Assembly (NCBI RefSeq): GCF_030548465.1
Contig: NZ_JAUOSF010000005.1
Location: 310,001 to 374,000, forward strand
DNA from: Tamlana sp. 2_MG-2023
GTDB taxonomy: Bacteria; Bacteroidota; Bacteroidia; Flavobacteriales; Flavobacteriaceae
Direction: 5' to 3'
DNA length: 64,000 bases
Below the pieces are notes generated by a model. It was not told the origin of the DNA and did not search any database. It saw nothing but the letters and a program-made list of their open reading frames with translations. Made by a program: the position numbers and the translations under genes. This document shows, piece by piece, positions 25,217-33,400 of the stretch; position 1 is the first letter of the stretch, and every line of letters starts with the position of its first letter.

Positions 25217-25433
25217 GCCCCCTAGCCCCCATAGGGGGAATTAGCTAGGTTGCGAAAAAAACCAAACAGCTTTACAAAATTTTAAATTTTGTGAAGTGTT
25301 GAAAAATAAAACGAGTTTGCTCCTCCTGAGTAATAATTTCTCCACTATGGGGAGGTTGGGAGGGCATTTAACAACAATATTCTTGCACTACCCGAGTAAG
25401 AATTCCTCCCCTTTCGGGGAGGTTAGGAGGGGC
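25217..25433. repeat. MITE-like element 2, between cysN and sir
   Basis: Related to element 1: GCCCCCTAGCCCCCATAGGG at the left, then TTAGCTAGGTTGCGAA, and at the right CCCGAGTAAGAATTCCTCCC with GGTTAGGAGGGGC. An extra right-end-like segment (25340-25367, GGGGAGGTTGGGAGGGC) suggests one element inside or joined to another. AGGAGG at 25425-25430 lies eight bases before the sir ATG. Confidence 0.8.
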
Positions 25434-25438
25434 ATATC

Positions 25439-27526
25439 ATGCAAACATTTAGATCAGAAATAGAGAATCCAATTGTAGAAAGGGATATCATTGAATTAGC
25501 TAATAAAATTGAGCTTTTTAATAATGGTAAGATTGATGAGGAAAAATTTAGAAGTCTTCGTTTGGCTCGTGGGGTTTACGGTCAGCGTCAAGAGGGCGTG
25601 CAAATGATTCGTATTAAAGTGCCTTACGGGAAGCTTAAAAGTAATCAGTTAAGAAGAATATCTGAAGTGTCTGATGAGTATTCTCGCGGACGCCTACACA
25701 TTACCACACGTCAAGATATTCAAATTCATTATGTGGATTTGAATAGAACTCCAGAATTATGGGCCGAACTTGAAAAGGATGAGGTTACCGTGCGTGAAGC
25801 TTGTGGTAACGTGGTAAGAAACGTAACGGCTTCTGAAACTGCGGGTATTGATGTTAAGGAACCTTTTGATGTGTCTCCTTATGCAGATGCCCTTTATAAA
25901 TTCTTCTTACGTAACCCAATTTGTCAAGAAATGGGACGTAAGTTTAAAGTGTCTTTCTCTTCGACTGATGAGGATACAGGATTATCATACTTACACGATA
26001 TCGGTTATATCGCTAAAGTTCAAAATGGTGTTCGCGGCTTTAAAGTTGTTGTTGCTGGTGGATTAGGATCTCAGCCACGTCATGCCGATGTATTGTTCGA
26101 TTTCATCGAAACGGATAAAATTATTCCAATCATGGAAGGTGTTTTAAGAGTTTTCGATCGTTACGGTGAGCGTAAAAGTCGTGCTAAAGCGCGTATGAAA
26201 TTCTTATTGAAAGATATCGGTTTAGAAGCTTTCAAGGAATTAGTTGCTGAAGAACAAAAAGCAATCGAATTTAAAAGTGTAGCGATTGATGCTGATGCTT
26301 ATGTGCCTTCAAAACCAGTTTCGGTTGAAGTACCTCAAGTTGAAATAAAAGATCAAGAAGCTTTCGAATTATGGAAATCTACTAACCTTATTCCTCAAAA
26401 GCAGGAAGGTTATGTAGCGATTGGAATCAAAGTGTTATTAGGTGATTTTTACACCGATAAAGCACGTTTATTAGCTGATTTAGTAGATAAATACGCTGCT
26501 GGAGAAGTGCGTTTGACTTTACGTCAGAATATCGTGATTCCTTTTGTTAAGGAAGAATTATTACCATTATTCTACCAGGAATTAGAAAAACTAGGTTTCG
26601 TTGAAGCAGGATATAATAAAGCTGTTGATATTACAGCTTGTCCTGGAACAGATACGTGTAACTTAGGAATTGCTAGTAGTACTGGGATTGCTGATGAGTT
26701 AGAACGTGTGATTAAAGCGGAATACCCACAATATCTTAAAAACGAAGATTTAGTAATCAAGATTAGTGGTTGTATGAATGCTTGCGGACAACACAATATG
26801 GCAAATATTGGTTTCCAAGGGATGTCGGTTCGTACGCCAGATAAATTAGTGGCTCCAGCTTTACAAGTATTATTAGGTGGTGGAAATCTAGGTGATGGAA
26901 ACGGTGTTTTTGCTGATAAAGTGGTAAAAGTACCAAGTAAAAGAGGTCCAGAAGCTTTAAGACGTGTGCTTGATGATTATGAGGCTAATGCAGGTGGAAA
27001 ATCTTATGTAGATTATTATAAAGAAAAAGGACAAAAGTATTTCTACGATTTCTTACAAGACCTACAAGATGTTAGTGATTTAAAACCAGAAGATTTTATC
27101 GATTGGGGAACTAACGAAGAGTATGTTAAAGAAATTGGAGTTGGTGAATGTGCTGGTGTTGTTATTGATTTAATTGCCACTTTATTTTTAGAAAGTGAAG
27201 AAAAAATTGATAATGCTAAAGAATCATTTGAAAACAAAGTGTATTCAGGGGCTATTTATTACGCATACCAATCTTTAGTAAATTCCGCGAAAGCGTTATT
27301 ATTAGCAGAAAACAAAAAAACAAATACACATGCCGGGATCATCAAGGATTTCGATGAGCTATTTGTAGCTAGTGATAAAATTAATTTAGGTGTTTCTTTC
27401 GCTGATTTAATTTACCAAATCAATAAATTTGCTCCAACTGAAGAATTTGCAGCAAAATATATTGAAAATGCCAATGAGTTTTTAGCAAAGGTAAGAGCAT
27501 TCAGGAATTCAGAAACAGTTGCTTAA
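25439..27526 (+). CDS. sir: Sulfite reductase hemoprotein with C-terminal HEPN-like domain
   Basis: The 695-residue protein has the duplicated nitrite/sulfite-reductase fold (RLHITTRQDIQIHYVDL and VRLTLRQNIVIPFV) and both cysteine pairs for the 4Fe-4S-siroheme centre: Cys401 and Cys407 in ACPGTDTC, Cys445 and Cys449 in GCMNACG. It reduces sulfite to sulfide. Siroheme genes follow, so sulfite rather than nitrite is the likely substrate, in keeping with cysHDN upstream. Residues of about 565-695 are an all-helical extension with YSGAIYYAYQSLVNSAKALL and NTHAGIIKDF, fitting a HEPN domain; its function here is unknown. The electron donor is probably ferredoxin or flavodoxin via the reductase at 28912. 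Confidence 0.92.
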   Translation: MQTFRSEIENPIVERDIIELANKIELFNNGKIDEEKFRSLRLARGVYGQRQEGVQMIRIKVPYGKLKSNQLRRISEVSDEYSRGRLHITTRQDIQIHYVDLNRTPELWAELEKDEVTVREACGNVVRNVTASETAGIDVKEPFDVSPYADALYKFFLRNPICQEMGRKFKVSFSSTDEDTGLSYLHDIGYIAKVQNGVRGFKVVVAGGLGSQPRHADVLFDFIETDKIIPIMEGVLRVFDRYGERKSRAKARMKFLLKDIGLEAFKELVAEEQKAIEFKSVAIDADAYVPSKPVSVEVPQVEIKDQEAFELWKSTNLIPQKQEGYVAIGIKVLLGDFYTDKARLLADLVDKYAAGEVRLTLRQNIVIPFVKEELLPLFYQELEKLGFVEAGYNKAVDITACPGTDTCNLGIASSTGIADELERVIKAEYPQYLKNEDLVIKISGCMNACGQHNMANIGFQGMSVRTPDKLVAPALQVLLGGGNLGDGNGVFADKVVKVPSKRGPEALRRVLDDYEANAGGKSYVDYYKEKGQKYFYDFLQDLQDVSDLKPEDFIDWGTNEEYVKEIGVGECAGVVIDLIATLFLESEEKIDNAKESFENKVYSGAIYYAYQSLVNSAKALLLAENKKTNTHAGIIKDFDELFVASDKINLGVSFADLIYQINKFAPTEEFAAKYIENANEFLAKVRAFRNSETVA

Positions 27527-27554
27527 TTAAAGTATAGCAGAATAAAATTAATAA

Positions 27555-28316
27555 ATGAAAGTAAAAACACCCATATTAACCGTTGTAGGTGCTGGTCCAG
27601 GAGACGAAGATTTAATTACGCTTAAAGCTATAAAAGCGATTGAGTCTGCCGATGTGATCCTATACGATGCGCTTATAAACGAATCACTTCTTAAATATGC
27701 TTCAAAAGATGCGGAGCTTATTTTTGTGGGAAAACGTAAGGGGTGTTACGCGTTTCAGCAGGAACAAATTAATGATTTGATTGTTGCTAAAGCGAAGGAA
27801 AAGGGACATGTTGTCCGTTTAAAAGGAGGCGACCCATTCATTTTTGGTAGAGGTGCTGAAGAGATTGATTATGTAAGACCATTTGGTTTAGAGACCTTTG
27901 TGGTGCCAGGAATATCGTCTTCAATTGCAGCGCCTGCTTACCAAGGGATTCCATTAACAAAACGTGGGGCTTCAGAAAGTTTCTGGGTGATTACTGGAAC
28001 CACTAAAAAACACCAAATTTCTAGCGATGTGGCTCTAGCAGCCAAGTCGTCGGCAACTGTGGTGATTTTAATGGGCATGAGTAAGTTGAATGAAATTGTA
28101 GAGATTTTTTCTGCTGAAAATAAACAAGATGTATCTATAGCCATCATTCAAAACGGAACACGAGACAACCAAAATGTTGGTATCGGAACCATTGGAACCA
28201 TTCAAAAGATTGTTGCAGAAAAAGGGTTGTCTTCTCCTGCAATTATAGTCATTGGTGATGTCGTGAGAGAACGCGCGGTATTAAGTTCTATTTATTCTGA
28301 AGTTAAAGAAGAATAG
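27555..28316 (+). CDS. cobA: Uroporphyrinogen-III C-methyltransferase
   Basis: A 253-residue SUMT that uses SAM twice to turn uroporphyrinogen III into precorrin-2, the entry to siroheme. VGAGPGDEDLITLKA at the N-terminus, RLKGGDPFIFGRGAEE, VVPGISSSIAAPAYQGIPLT and TLMG-like VVILMGMS are the classical family motifs. It lies 28 bp after sir and 3 bp before the precorrin-2 dehydrogenase, so siroheme is made next to its user. The full-length CysG fusion of enterobacteria is split in two genes here. Confidence 0.96.
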   Translation: MKVKTPILTVVGAGPGDEDLITLKAIKAIESADVILYDALINESLLKYASKDAELIFVGKRKGCYAFQQEQINDLIVAKAKEKGHVVRLKGGDPFIFGRGAEEIDYVRPFGLETFVVPGISSSIAAPAYQGIPLTKRGASESFWVITGTTKKHQISSDVALAAKSSATVVILMGMSKLNEIVEIFSAENKQDVSIAIIQNGTRDNQNVGIGTIGTIQKIVAEKGLSSPAIIVIGDVVRERAVLSSIYSEVKEE

Positions 28317-28319
28317 GTT

Positions 28320-28895
28320 ATGGAAAGAAATAATTTATATCCCATTTTCCTTAAAGCGAAAAGTTTAAATATACTTATAGTTGGCGGAGGTTATGTGGCT
28401 GAAGAGAAATTAACCTTTCTTCTGAAATCAAGCCCTGATGCGAATGTCACGATGGTCTCTAAAATGTTTAGAGAAGATACCATAGCCTTAGCCAAAACGG
28501 GAAATGTTACGTTAATTGAAGATAAATACAAGAAAAAATATTTAAAAGGAAAGCATATTGTGGTTGCGACTACCAATAAGCCGAAAGTAAATATTAAAGT
28601 TCATAAACACTGTAGAGCAAAAAGTCTTTTGGTGAATGTTGCCGATAATCCGCCATATTGCGATTTTTATATGGGTGGTATCGTAACCAAAGGCAACGTG
28701 AAGGTAGCGATTTCTACAAACGGAAAATCACCTACGACAGCCAAACGTTTACGACAGTTTTTTGAAGATGTGATTCCAGAAAATGTAGATGATTTAGTGC
28801 AGAACTTGAACGAATACAGAAAAACAATAAAAGGTGATTTCGAGCAAAAGGTTGAGAAACTGAATGAATTCACCAAAGGATTAATTGAAAAATAA
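28320..28895 (+). CDS. Precorrin-2 dehydrogenase/sirohydrochlorin ferrochelatase (CysG N-terminal type)
   Basis: The 191-residue protein corresponds to the N-terminal half of CysG, or Met8/SirC. It opens with LYPIFLKAKSLNILIVGGG, an NAD-binding Rossmann motif, followed by NVADNPPYCDFYMGGI and ISTNGKSPTTAKRLR, which are conserved in this family. It oxidises precorrin-2 to sirohydrochlorin and, in Met8-like forms, also inserts iron. No separate SirB chelatase is visible nearby, so it may do both steps. It is tightly coupled to cobA (3-bp gap). Confidence 0.92.
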   Translation: MERNNLYPIFLKAKSLNILIVGGGYVAEEKLTFLLKSSPDANVTMVSKMFREDTIALAKTGNVTLIEDKYKKKYLKGKHIVVATTNKPKVNIKVHKHCRAKSLLVNVADNPPYCDFYMGGIVTKGNVKVAISTNGKSPTTAKRLRQFFEDVIPENVDDLVQNLNEYRKTIKGDFEQKVEKLNEFTKGLIEK

Positions 28896-28911
28896 GTAAA
28901 AGTACCATACA

Positions 28912-29967
28912 ATGATTGAAACAGATATACTAATAATTGGCGCGGGGCCAACAGGACTATTTACAGTATTCGAAGCTGGATTATTAAAACTGAAATGCCA
29001 TTTAATTGATGCGTTGCCACAACCTGGCGGACAGTGTTCAGAATTATATCCAAAAAAACCAATTTATGATATTCCAGGATTTCCTGAAATCTTAGCTGGA
29101 GATTTAACTAAAAACTTACTTGAGCAGGCAAAACAGTTTGAACCTGGTTTTACTTTAGGTGAACGTGCAGATACGGTTGAAAAACAAGAGGATGGTACAT
29201 TTATAGTGACTACAAATAAAGGAACAAAGCATCACGCTAAAGTGGTTGCTATTGCTAGTGGTTTAGGTAGTTTTGAGCCTAGAAAACCACAGCTTGAGAG
29301 CCTTGCTCAATTTGAAGACAAAGGTGTGGAGTATATGATTAAAGAACCAGAAGTGTATCGTGATAAAAACGTAATCATTGCTGGTGGTGGAGATTCTGCT
29401 TTAGATTGGTCTATCTTTTTAGCTGATGTAGCAAAAAGTGTGACACTTATACATAGACGTAACGAATTTAGAGGACATTTAGATTCTGTTGAAAAAGTTC
29501 AAGAATTAAAAGATGCTGGTAAAATTAATTTGATTACACCTGCTGAAGTTACTGATATTTTAGGAGATGGTAAGGTTGAAGCTATTGAAATTACAAAAAA
29601 AGGAGAAGAACCTTTTACTTTAGAAACTGATCATTTTATACCTTTATTTGGGTTATCACCTAAATTAGGACCTATAGCGAACTGGGGATTAGAAATTGAA
29701 AAAAATGCCATAAAAGTTAATAATGCTTTAGATTATCAAACGAATGTCCCAGGGATATTTGCTATTGGTGATGGTAATTTCTATCCAGGGAAATTAAAAT
29801 TAATTCTTTGTGGTTTTCATGAAGCTACTATCATGTGTCAAGCAGCATATAAAATTATACACCCAGGGAAGAAAAATATTTTAAAGTATACTACAGTTTC
29901 TGGTGTAGATGGTTTTGATGGTTCTCGTAAAGAGGCTCCAAAAGCTGTTGTACAAGCGATTAATTAA
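28912..29967 (+). CDS. Ferredoxin/flavodoxin-NADP+ reductase, thioredoxin-reductase-like
   Basis: A 351-residue flavoprotein with two dinucleotide-binding motifs: IIGAGPTGLFTVFEAG for FAD and IAGGGDSALDWSIF for NADPH. PQPGGQCSELYPKKPIYDIPG matches the YumC-type reductases. The CxxC redox pair of thioredoxin reductase is absent from the NADPH domain, so this is not TrxB. Following sir and the siroheme genes, it most likely reduces the carrier that feeds six electrons to sulfite reductase. A weak hairpin 56 bp downstream may end part of the transcript. Confidence 0.88.
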   Translation: MIETDILIIGAGPTGLFTVFEAGLLKLKCHLIDALPQPGGQCSELYPKKPIYDIPGFPEILAGDLTKNLLEQAKQFEPGFTLGERADTVEKQEDGTFIVTTNKGTKHHAKVVAIASGLGSFEPRKPQLESLAQFEDKGVEYMIKEPEVYRDKNVIIAGGGDSALDWSIFLADVAKSVTLIHRRNEFRGHLDSVEKVQELKDAGKINLITPAEVTDILGDGKVEAIEITKKGEEPFTLETDHFIPLFGLSPKLGPIANWGLEIEKNAIKVNNALDYQTNVPGIFAIGDGNFYPGKLKLILCGFHEATIMCQAAYKIIHPGKKNILKYTTVSGVDGFDGSRKEAPKAVVQAIN

Positions 29968-30022
29968 TAAGTTCAATTCAACCTTTTAGATTTGAATTTA
30001 AAAGGCTGTTAAAATAATATTC

Positions 30023-30058
30023 TAATCCTACAAAGTTTGTAAAAACCTTGTAGGATTT
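30023..30058 (+). terminator. Weak terminator-like hairpin after the reductase
   Basis: A 10-bp stem AATCCTACAA/TTGTAGGATT (30023-30032, 30047-30056) with a 14-base loop and only a poor U-tract. It may be partial termination, lowering expression of cysE-cysM relative to sir. Confidence 0.45.
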
Positions 30059-30142
30059 AGTATTTAAAATAGGAGTATTTAAAAGGATAAGTTTTACATT
30101 TATAATCTAAAATCATTAAGACTAATAAAGCATATAGCATAT

Positions 30143-30880
30143 ATGAAAAGTTATAACGTTTGCCTTAAAGACACCGCAAAAACATTTACTAAAAGATTGT
30201 TTTATTCTTTATTTGACTGTGAGCAAGAAGAAGCTCATGGTAAATATTTAGAGAAAAAATTTCTTAAAATGGTATCTAAGTTAGATATAGAGAATGGTGA
30301 GGAAATTTGGGAAAAATTTAAATCAGAACTTCCTGAAATCCGAAAAAAATTAGATTTAGACGCCATCGCTTTTGAAAGTAATGATCCGGCTTCACATAGT
30401 TTAGAGGAAATTTACATGGCTTACCCGGGGTTTCATGCCATTTCAATTTATAGGTTAAGTCACGCGCTTTATAAACTAGGTGTACACATTTTACCTCGAA
30501 TGATGAGTGAATATATTCATGGTATTACAGGGGTGGATATTCACCCAGGGGCAACTATTGGGGAGTCTTTTTACATCGATCATGGAACAGGAATTGTAAT
30601 TGGTGAAACAAGCATTATCGGTGAAAATGTTAAGATTTATCAGGGGGTAACACTTGGTGGTATTTCTGTGTCTAAAAATTTAGCATCTACAAAACGTCAC
30701 CCTACCATTGAGGATAATGTTTGCATTTATGCGAACGCTACTATTTTGGGGGGCGATATTGTCATTGGCGCAAATAGTATTATTGGAGCGAATGTTTGGA
30801 TCACAGAATCGGTTCCTAAAAATTCGTTGGTAACCTATCAAACAGAAATAAAAGTTAGACCTAAGAAGAATGGAATATAA
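30143..30880 (+). CDS. cysE: Serine O-acetyltransferase
   Basis: The 245-residue enzyme acetylates serine to O-acetylserine, the carbon skeleton for cysteine. The N-terminal helical SAT domain (residues 1-about 130, with SLEEIYMAYPGFHAISIYRL) is followed by left-handed beta-helix hexapeptide repeats: DIHPGATIGESFYIDHGTG, VIGETSIIGENVKIYQGVTLGG. The catalytic His of DHGTG is visible. Its 3' end overlaps cysM by 11 bp, implying translational coupling. A 175-bp gap separates it from the reductase gene and may hold a separate promoter. Confidence 0.95.
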   Translation: MKSYNVCLKDTAKTFTKRLFYSLFDCEQEEAHGKYLEKKFLKMVSKLDIENGEEIWEKFKSELPEIRKKLDLDAIAFESNDPASHSLEEIYMAYPGFHAISIYRLSHALYKLGVHILPRMMSEYIHGITGVDIHPGATIGESFYIDHGTGIVIGETSIIGENVKIYQGVTLGGISVSKNLASTKRHPTIEDNVCIYANATILGGDIVIGANSIIGANVWITESVPKNSLVTYQTEIKVRPKKNGI

Positions 30881-31760
30881 AAATAGCATTATTGGTCAAA
30901 TAGGGAGCACACCATTAGTTGAAGCAACACATCTAATCTCGAAAAAAGGGGTGCGTTTGTTTTTGAAGCTAGAAGGAAATAACCCGGGCGGAAGTGTAAA
31001 AGATCGTCCTGCTTTTCATATGATTAACGAAGCCTTAAAACGTGGCGACATTAAAAAAGGTGGTACTCTAGTTGAAGCTACAAGTGGAAACACAGGGATT
31101 GCCTTAGCTTTTATCGCGAAGTTATTAGGGTTAAATATGGTGTTAATTATGCCTGAAAACTCTACTGAAGAACGTGTCAAAACCATGCGTGCTTATGGTG
31201 CTGAGGTCATTTTAACGGCTTCAGATGTTGGTATTGAAGGTTCTCGCGACTTAGCTTTTAAACTTAGAGATGAAAAAGGCTATGTGTTACTCAATCAGTT
31301 TGAAAATCCAGACAACTGGAAAGCCCATTACCACACCACAGGGCCTGAAATTTGGGAAGCCACCAATCATAAAATCACACATTTTGTTTCTGCCATGGGA
31401 ACGACAGGCACCATAACCGGTGTATCTACCTTTCTTAAAGAGCAAAATAAAGATATAACCATTGTAGGCGCACAACCTGCCGACGGGGCAAAAATTCCAG
31501 GGATTAGAAAATGGTCACCAGAATATGTGCCTAAATTTTTCGACCCTAAAAGAGTGGATATCGTTGTCGATGTCTCGGAAGAAGATGCCAAACAAACCAC
31601 CATCGATCTAGCGAAAGAAGAAGGTGTATTTGCTGGAATGAGCAGTGGTGGTTCGGTGTTTTGTGCCTTAAAAATTGCCGAAACATTAGAAGAAGGTGTT
31701 ATTGTCGCCGTTATTTGTGATCGCGGCGATCGTTACTTGTCGTCAACCCTATTTGAATAG
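30870..31760 (+). CDS. cysM: Cysteine synthase B
   Basis: A 296-residue PLP enzyme that joins O-acetylserine with sulfide or thiosulfate to form cysteine or S-sulfocysteine. KLEGNNPGGSVKDRPAFHM carries the PLP lysine, EATSGNTGIALAF binds substrate, and GTTGTITGVSTFLKEQN holds the phosphate loop. The short length and the KLEGNNPGGSVKDRP sequence favour the CysM subgroup over CysK. It starts inside the cysE coding region. Sulfide comes from the sir operon directly upstream. Confidence 0.95.
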   Translation: MEYKNSIIGQIGSTPLVEATHLISKKGVRLFLKLEGNNPGGSVKDRPAFHMINEALKRGDIKKGGTLVEATSGNTGIALAFIAKLLGLNMVLIMPENSTEERVKTMRAYGAEVILTASDVGIEGSRDLAFKLRDEKGYVLLNQFENPDNWKAHYHTTGPEIWEATNHKITHFVSAMGTTGTITGVSTFLKEQNKDITIVGAQPADGAKIPGIRKWSPEYVPKFFDPKRVDIVVDVSEEDAKQTTIDLAKEEGVFAGMSSGGSVFCALKIAETLEEGVIVAVICDRGDRYLSSTLFE

Positions 31761-31869
31761 TGGTTGCAATTTTTATCAAAATCCTGTGAATAAAGGAATA
31801 TAGTTAGTATTTTTGTTCACGAAATCAATAACTATAAGAGTATTGAATTTTGTTCATTAACGTATTAAT

Positions 31870-31978
31870 GTTATCAAGAAAGGATGAGGGATTAGACCCG
31901 TTGAAGCCTTGGCAACCCTTTATCTGGTAAAGAAGGTGCTACGTTCTACTGATAATTAAAAATTATTGGAAAGATAAC
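31870..31978 (+). ncRNA. SAM-I (S-box) riboswitch upstream of metH
   Basis: A second S-box with the same core as 12511-12608: GTTATCAAGAAAGG, GAGGGATTAGACCCG, TTGAAGCCTTGGCAACC, AAGGTGCTACGTTC, closing GATAAC. P1 pairs 31870-31875 with 31973-31978. Only 55 bases separate it from the metH start, so control may act on translation initiation or an overlapping hairpin. Confidence 0.95.
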
Positions 31979-32033
31979 GAGGAGTGATTTTACTTTTCTT
32001 GATGATATTATACTTAAAAAATAATATCAAAAA

Positions 32034-33041
32034 ATGTCAAATATACAACAGGCTTTAAAAGAGCGGATTTTGGTTTTAGATGGTGCTATGGGTACCATGT
32101 TACAAGCCTATAAATTCAATGAAGATGATTTTCGTGGAGAGCGTTTTAAAGATTACCCAACACCATTGCAGGGTAATAACGATTTACTTTCTATCACGCA
32201 GCCTGAAGCCATAAAAACTATTCATGCCAAATATTTTGAAGCTGGAGCAGATATCGTAGAAACCAATACGTTTTCTGGAACGACCATCGCTATGGCCGAT
32301 TATCAAATGGAAGATTTGGTTTATGAATTAAACTATGAATCGGCTAAAATAGCCAAAGAAGTTGCCAATGAATTCACAGCTAAAGAACCACATAAACCAC
32401 GTTTTGTAGCAGGTTCAATCGGGCCAACAAATCGAACAGCAAGTATGTCACCAGATGTAAATGATCCTGGTTACAGAGCGGTAACTTTTGATGAATTGCG
32501 TATTGCCTACAAACAACAAGTAGAAGCTTTAATGGATGGTGGCGCTGATTTATTATTAGTTGAAACGGTTTTTGATACCTTAAACGCCAAAGCCGCATTA
32601 TTTGCGATTGAAGAAGTAAAGGACGAACGCAATATTGATATTCCAATCATGTTAAGTGGTACCATTACCGATGCTTCCGGAAGAACACTTTCTGGGCAAA
32701 CGGCTGAAGCTTTTTTAATTTCAGTATCTCATATTCCGTTATTATCAATTGGGTTTAATTGTGCTTTAGGAGCTAATTTGTTACAGCCACACCTAGAAGC
32801 AATCGCTAATAAAACAGATTTCGCTATTTCAGCACACCCGAATGCTGGTTTACCGAATGCTTTTGGCGAGTATGATGAATCACCAGAGGAAATGGGTGAG
32901 CAAATAGAAGAGTATTTAAAGAAGAATTTAATTAATATTATTGGAGGTTGCTGCGGCACATCGCCAGATCATATTAGCGTGATAGCGAAATTAGCAGCCA
33001 AATATAAACCAAGAATTCCTGCGGAGGCAGGAATTCTATAG
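32034..33041 (+). CDS. metH: Methionine synthase, homocysteine-binding part
   Basis: A 335-residue protein equal to the first module of cobalamin-dependent methionine synthase. [12 protein letters not shown] opens the barrel; the zinc ligands are the Cys of GFNCALG and the Cys pair of [10 protein letters not shown]. It binds homocysteine for methylation. The rest of the enzyme is encoded separately at 33400-36075, so the active enzyme must assemble from two polypeptides. The last residues, RIPAEAGIL, are encoded by a dispersed palindrome (33013-33036) and are probably not functional. Confidence 0.94.
   Translation: MSNIQQALKERILVLDGAMGTMLQAYKFNEDDFRGERFKDYPTPLQGNNDLLSITQPEAIKTIHAKYFEAGADIVETNTFSGTTIAMADYQMEDLVYELNYESAKIAKEVANEFTAKEPHKPRFVAGSIGPTNRTASMSPDVNDPGYRAVTFDELRIAYKQQVEALMDGGADLLLVETVFDTLNAKAALFAIEEVKDERNIDIPIMLSGTITDASGRTLSGQTAEAFLISVSHIPLLSIGFNCALGANLLQPHLEAIANKTDFAISAHPNAGLPNAFGEYDESPEEMGEQIEEYLKKNLINIIGGCCGTSPDHISVIAKLAAKYKPRIPAEAGIL
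33013..33036. repeat. REP-like palindrome inside the metH N-part gene
   Basis: A perfect palindrome with 10-bp arms, GAATTCCTGC and GCAGGAATTC, around GGAG. It forms the 3' end of the coding region, so the repeat has been captured as protein sequence. Confidence 0.8.
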
Positions 33042-33118
33042 CAGACGTTAATGTTGTCACTCGCTACAAATGAAGCTGAGTGAAAGCAAAACCTGAAAGG
33101 TCTATAAAAAAATAAAAA

Positions 33119-33400
33119 ATGATTCTTGAAGTAGCTATTTTAAACATAAAGAAAGGACGTTCAGCTGAATTTGAAATTAGTTTCAGACAAGCAGAAAAAA
33201 TCATTTCATCAATGAAGGGCTATGTCTCACACCAATTAAAAAAGTGTGTAGAGCAAGAAGATAAATATATATTATTAGTAAACTGGGAAACAATCGAAGA
33301 TCATGAAATCGGATTTAGGCAATCTGATGAATATCAACAATGGAAAGCGTTATTGCACCATTTTTACGAGCCCTTTCCAACAGTAGAACACTATAAATAA
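33119..33400 (+). CDS. ABM-domain protein (antibiotic biosynthesis monooxygenase-like)
   Basis: A 93-residue ferredoxin-like alpha+beta protein: [19 protein letters not shown], a helix, then [20 protein letters not shown] and a C-terminal [11 protein letters not shown] helix. These are the features of the ABM dimer family (YgiN, heme-degrading or quinol monooxygenases). No specific catalytic residue identifies the substrate. It is inserted between the two metH parts and its stop overlaps the next start (TAATG), so it is co-translated with them. A link to methionine or one-carbon metabolism is inference from position. Confidence 0.75.
   Translation: MILEVAILNIKKGRSAEFEISFRQAEKIISSMKGYVSHQLKKCVEQEDKYILLVNWETIEDHEIGFRQSDEYQQWKALLHHFYEPFPTVEHYK

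Noticed and set aside
23783-25433. GC-rich repeats as a CRISPR array
   Set aside because: Only two related elements with inverted ends, no regular spacers and no cas genes.
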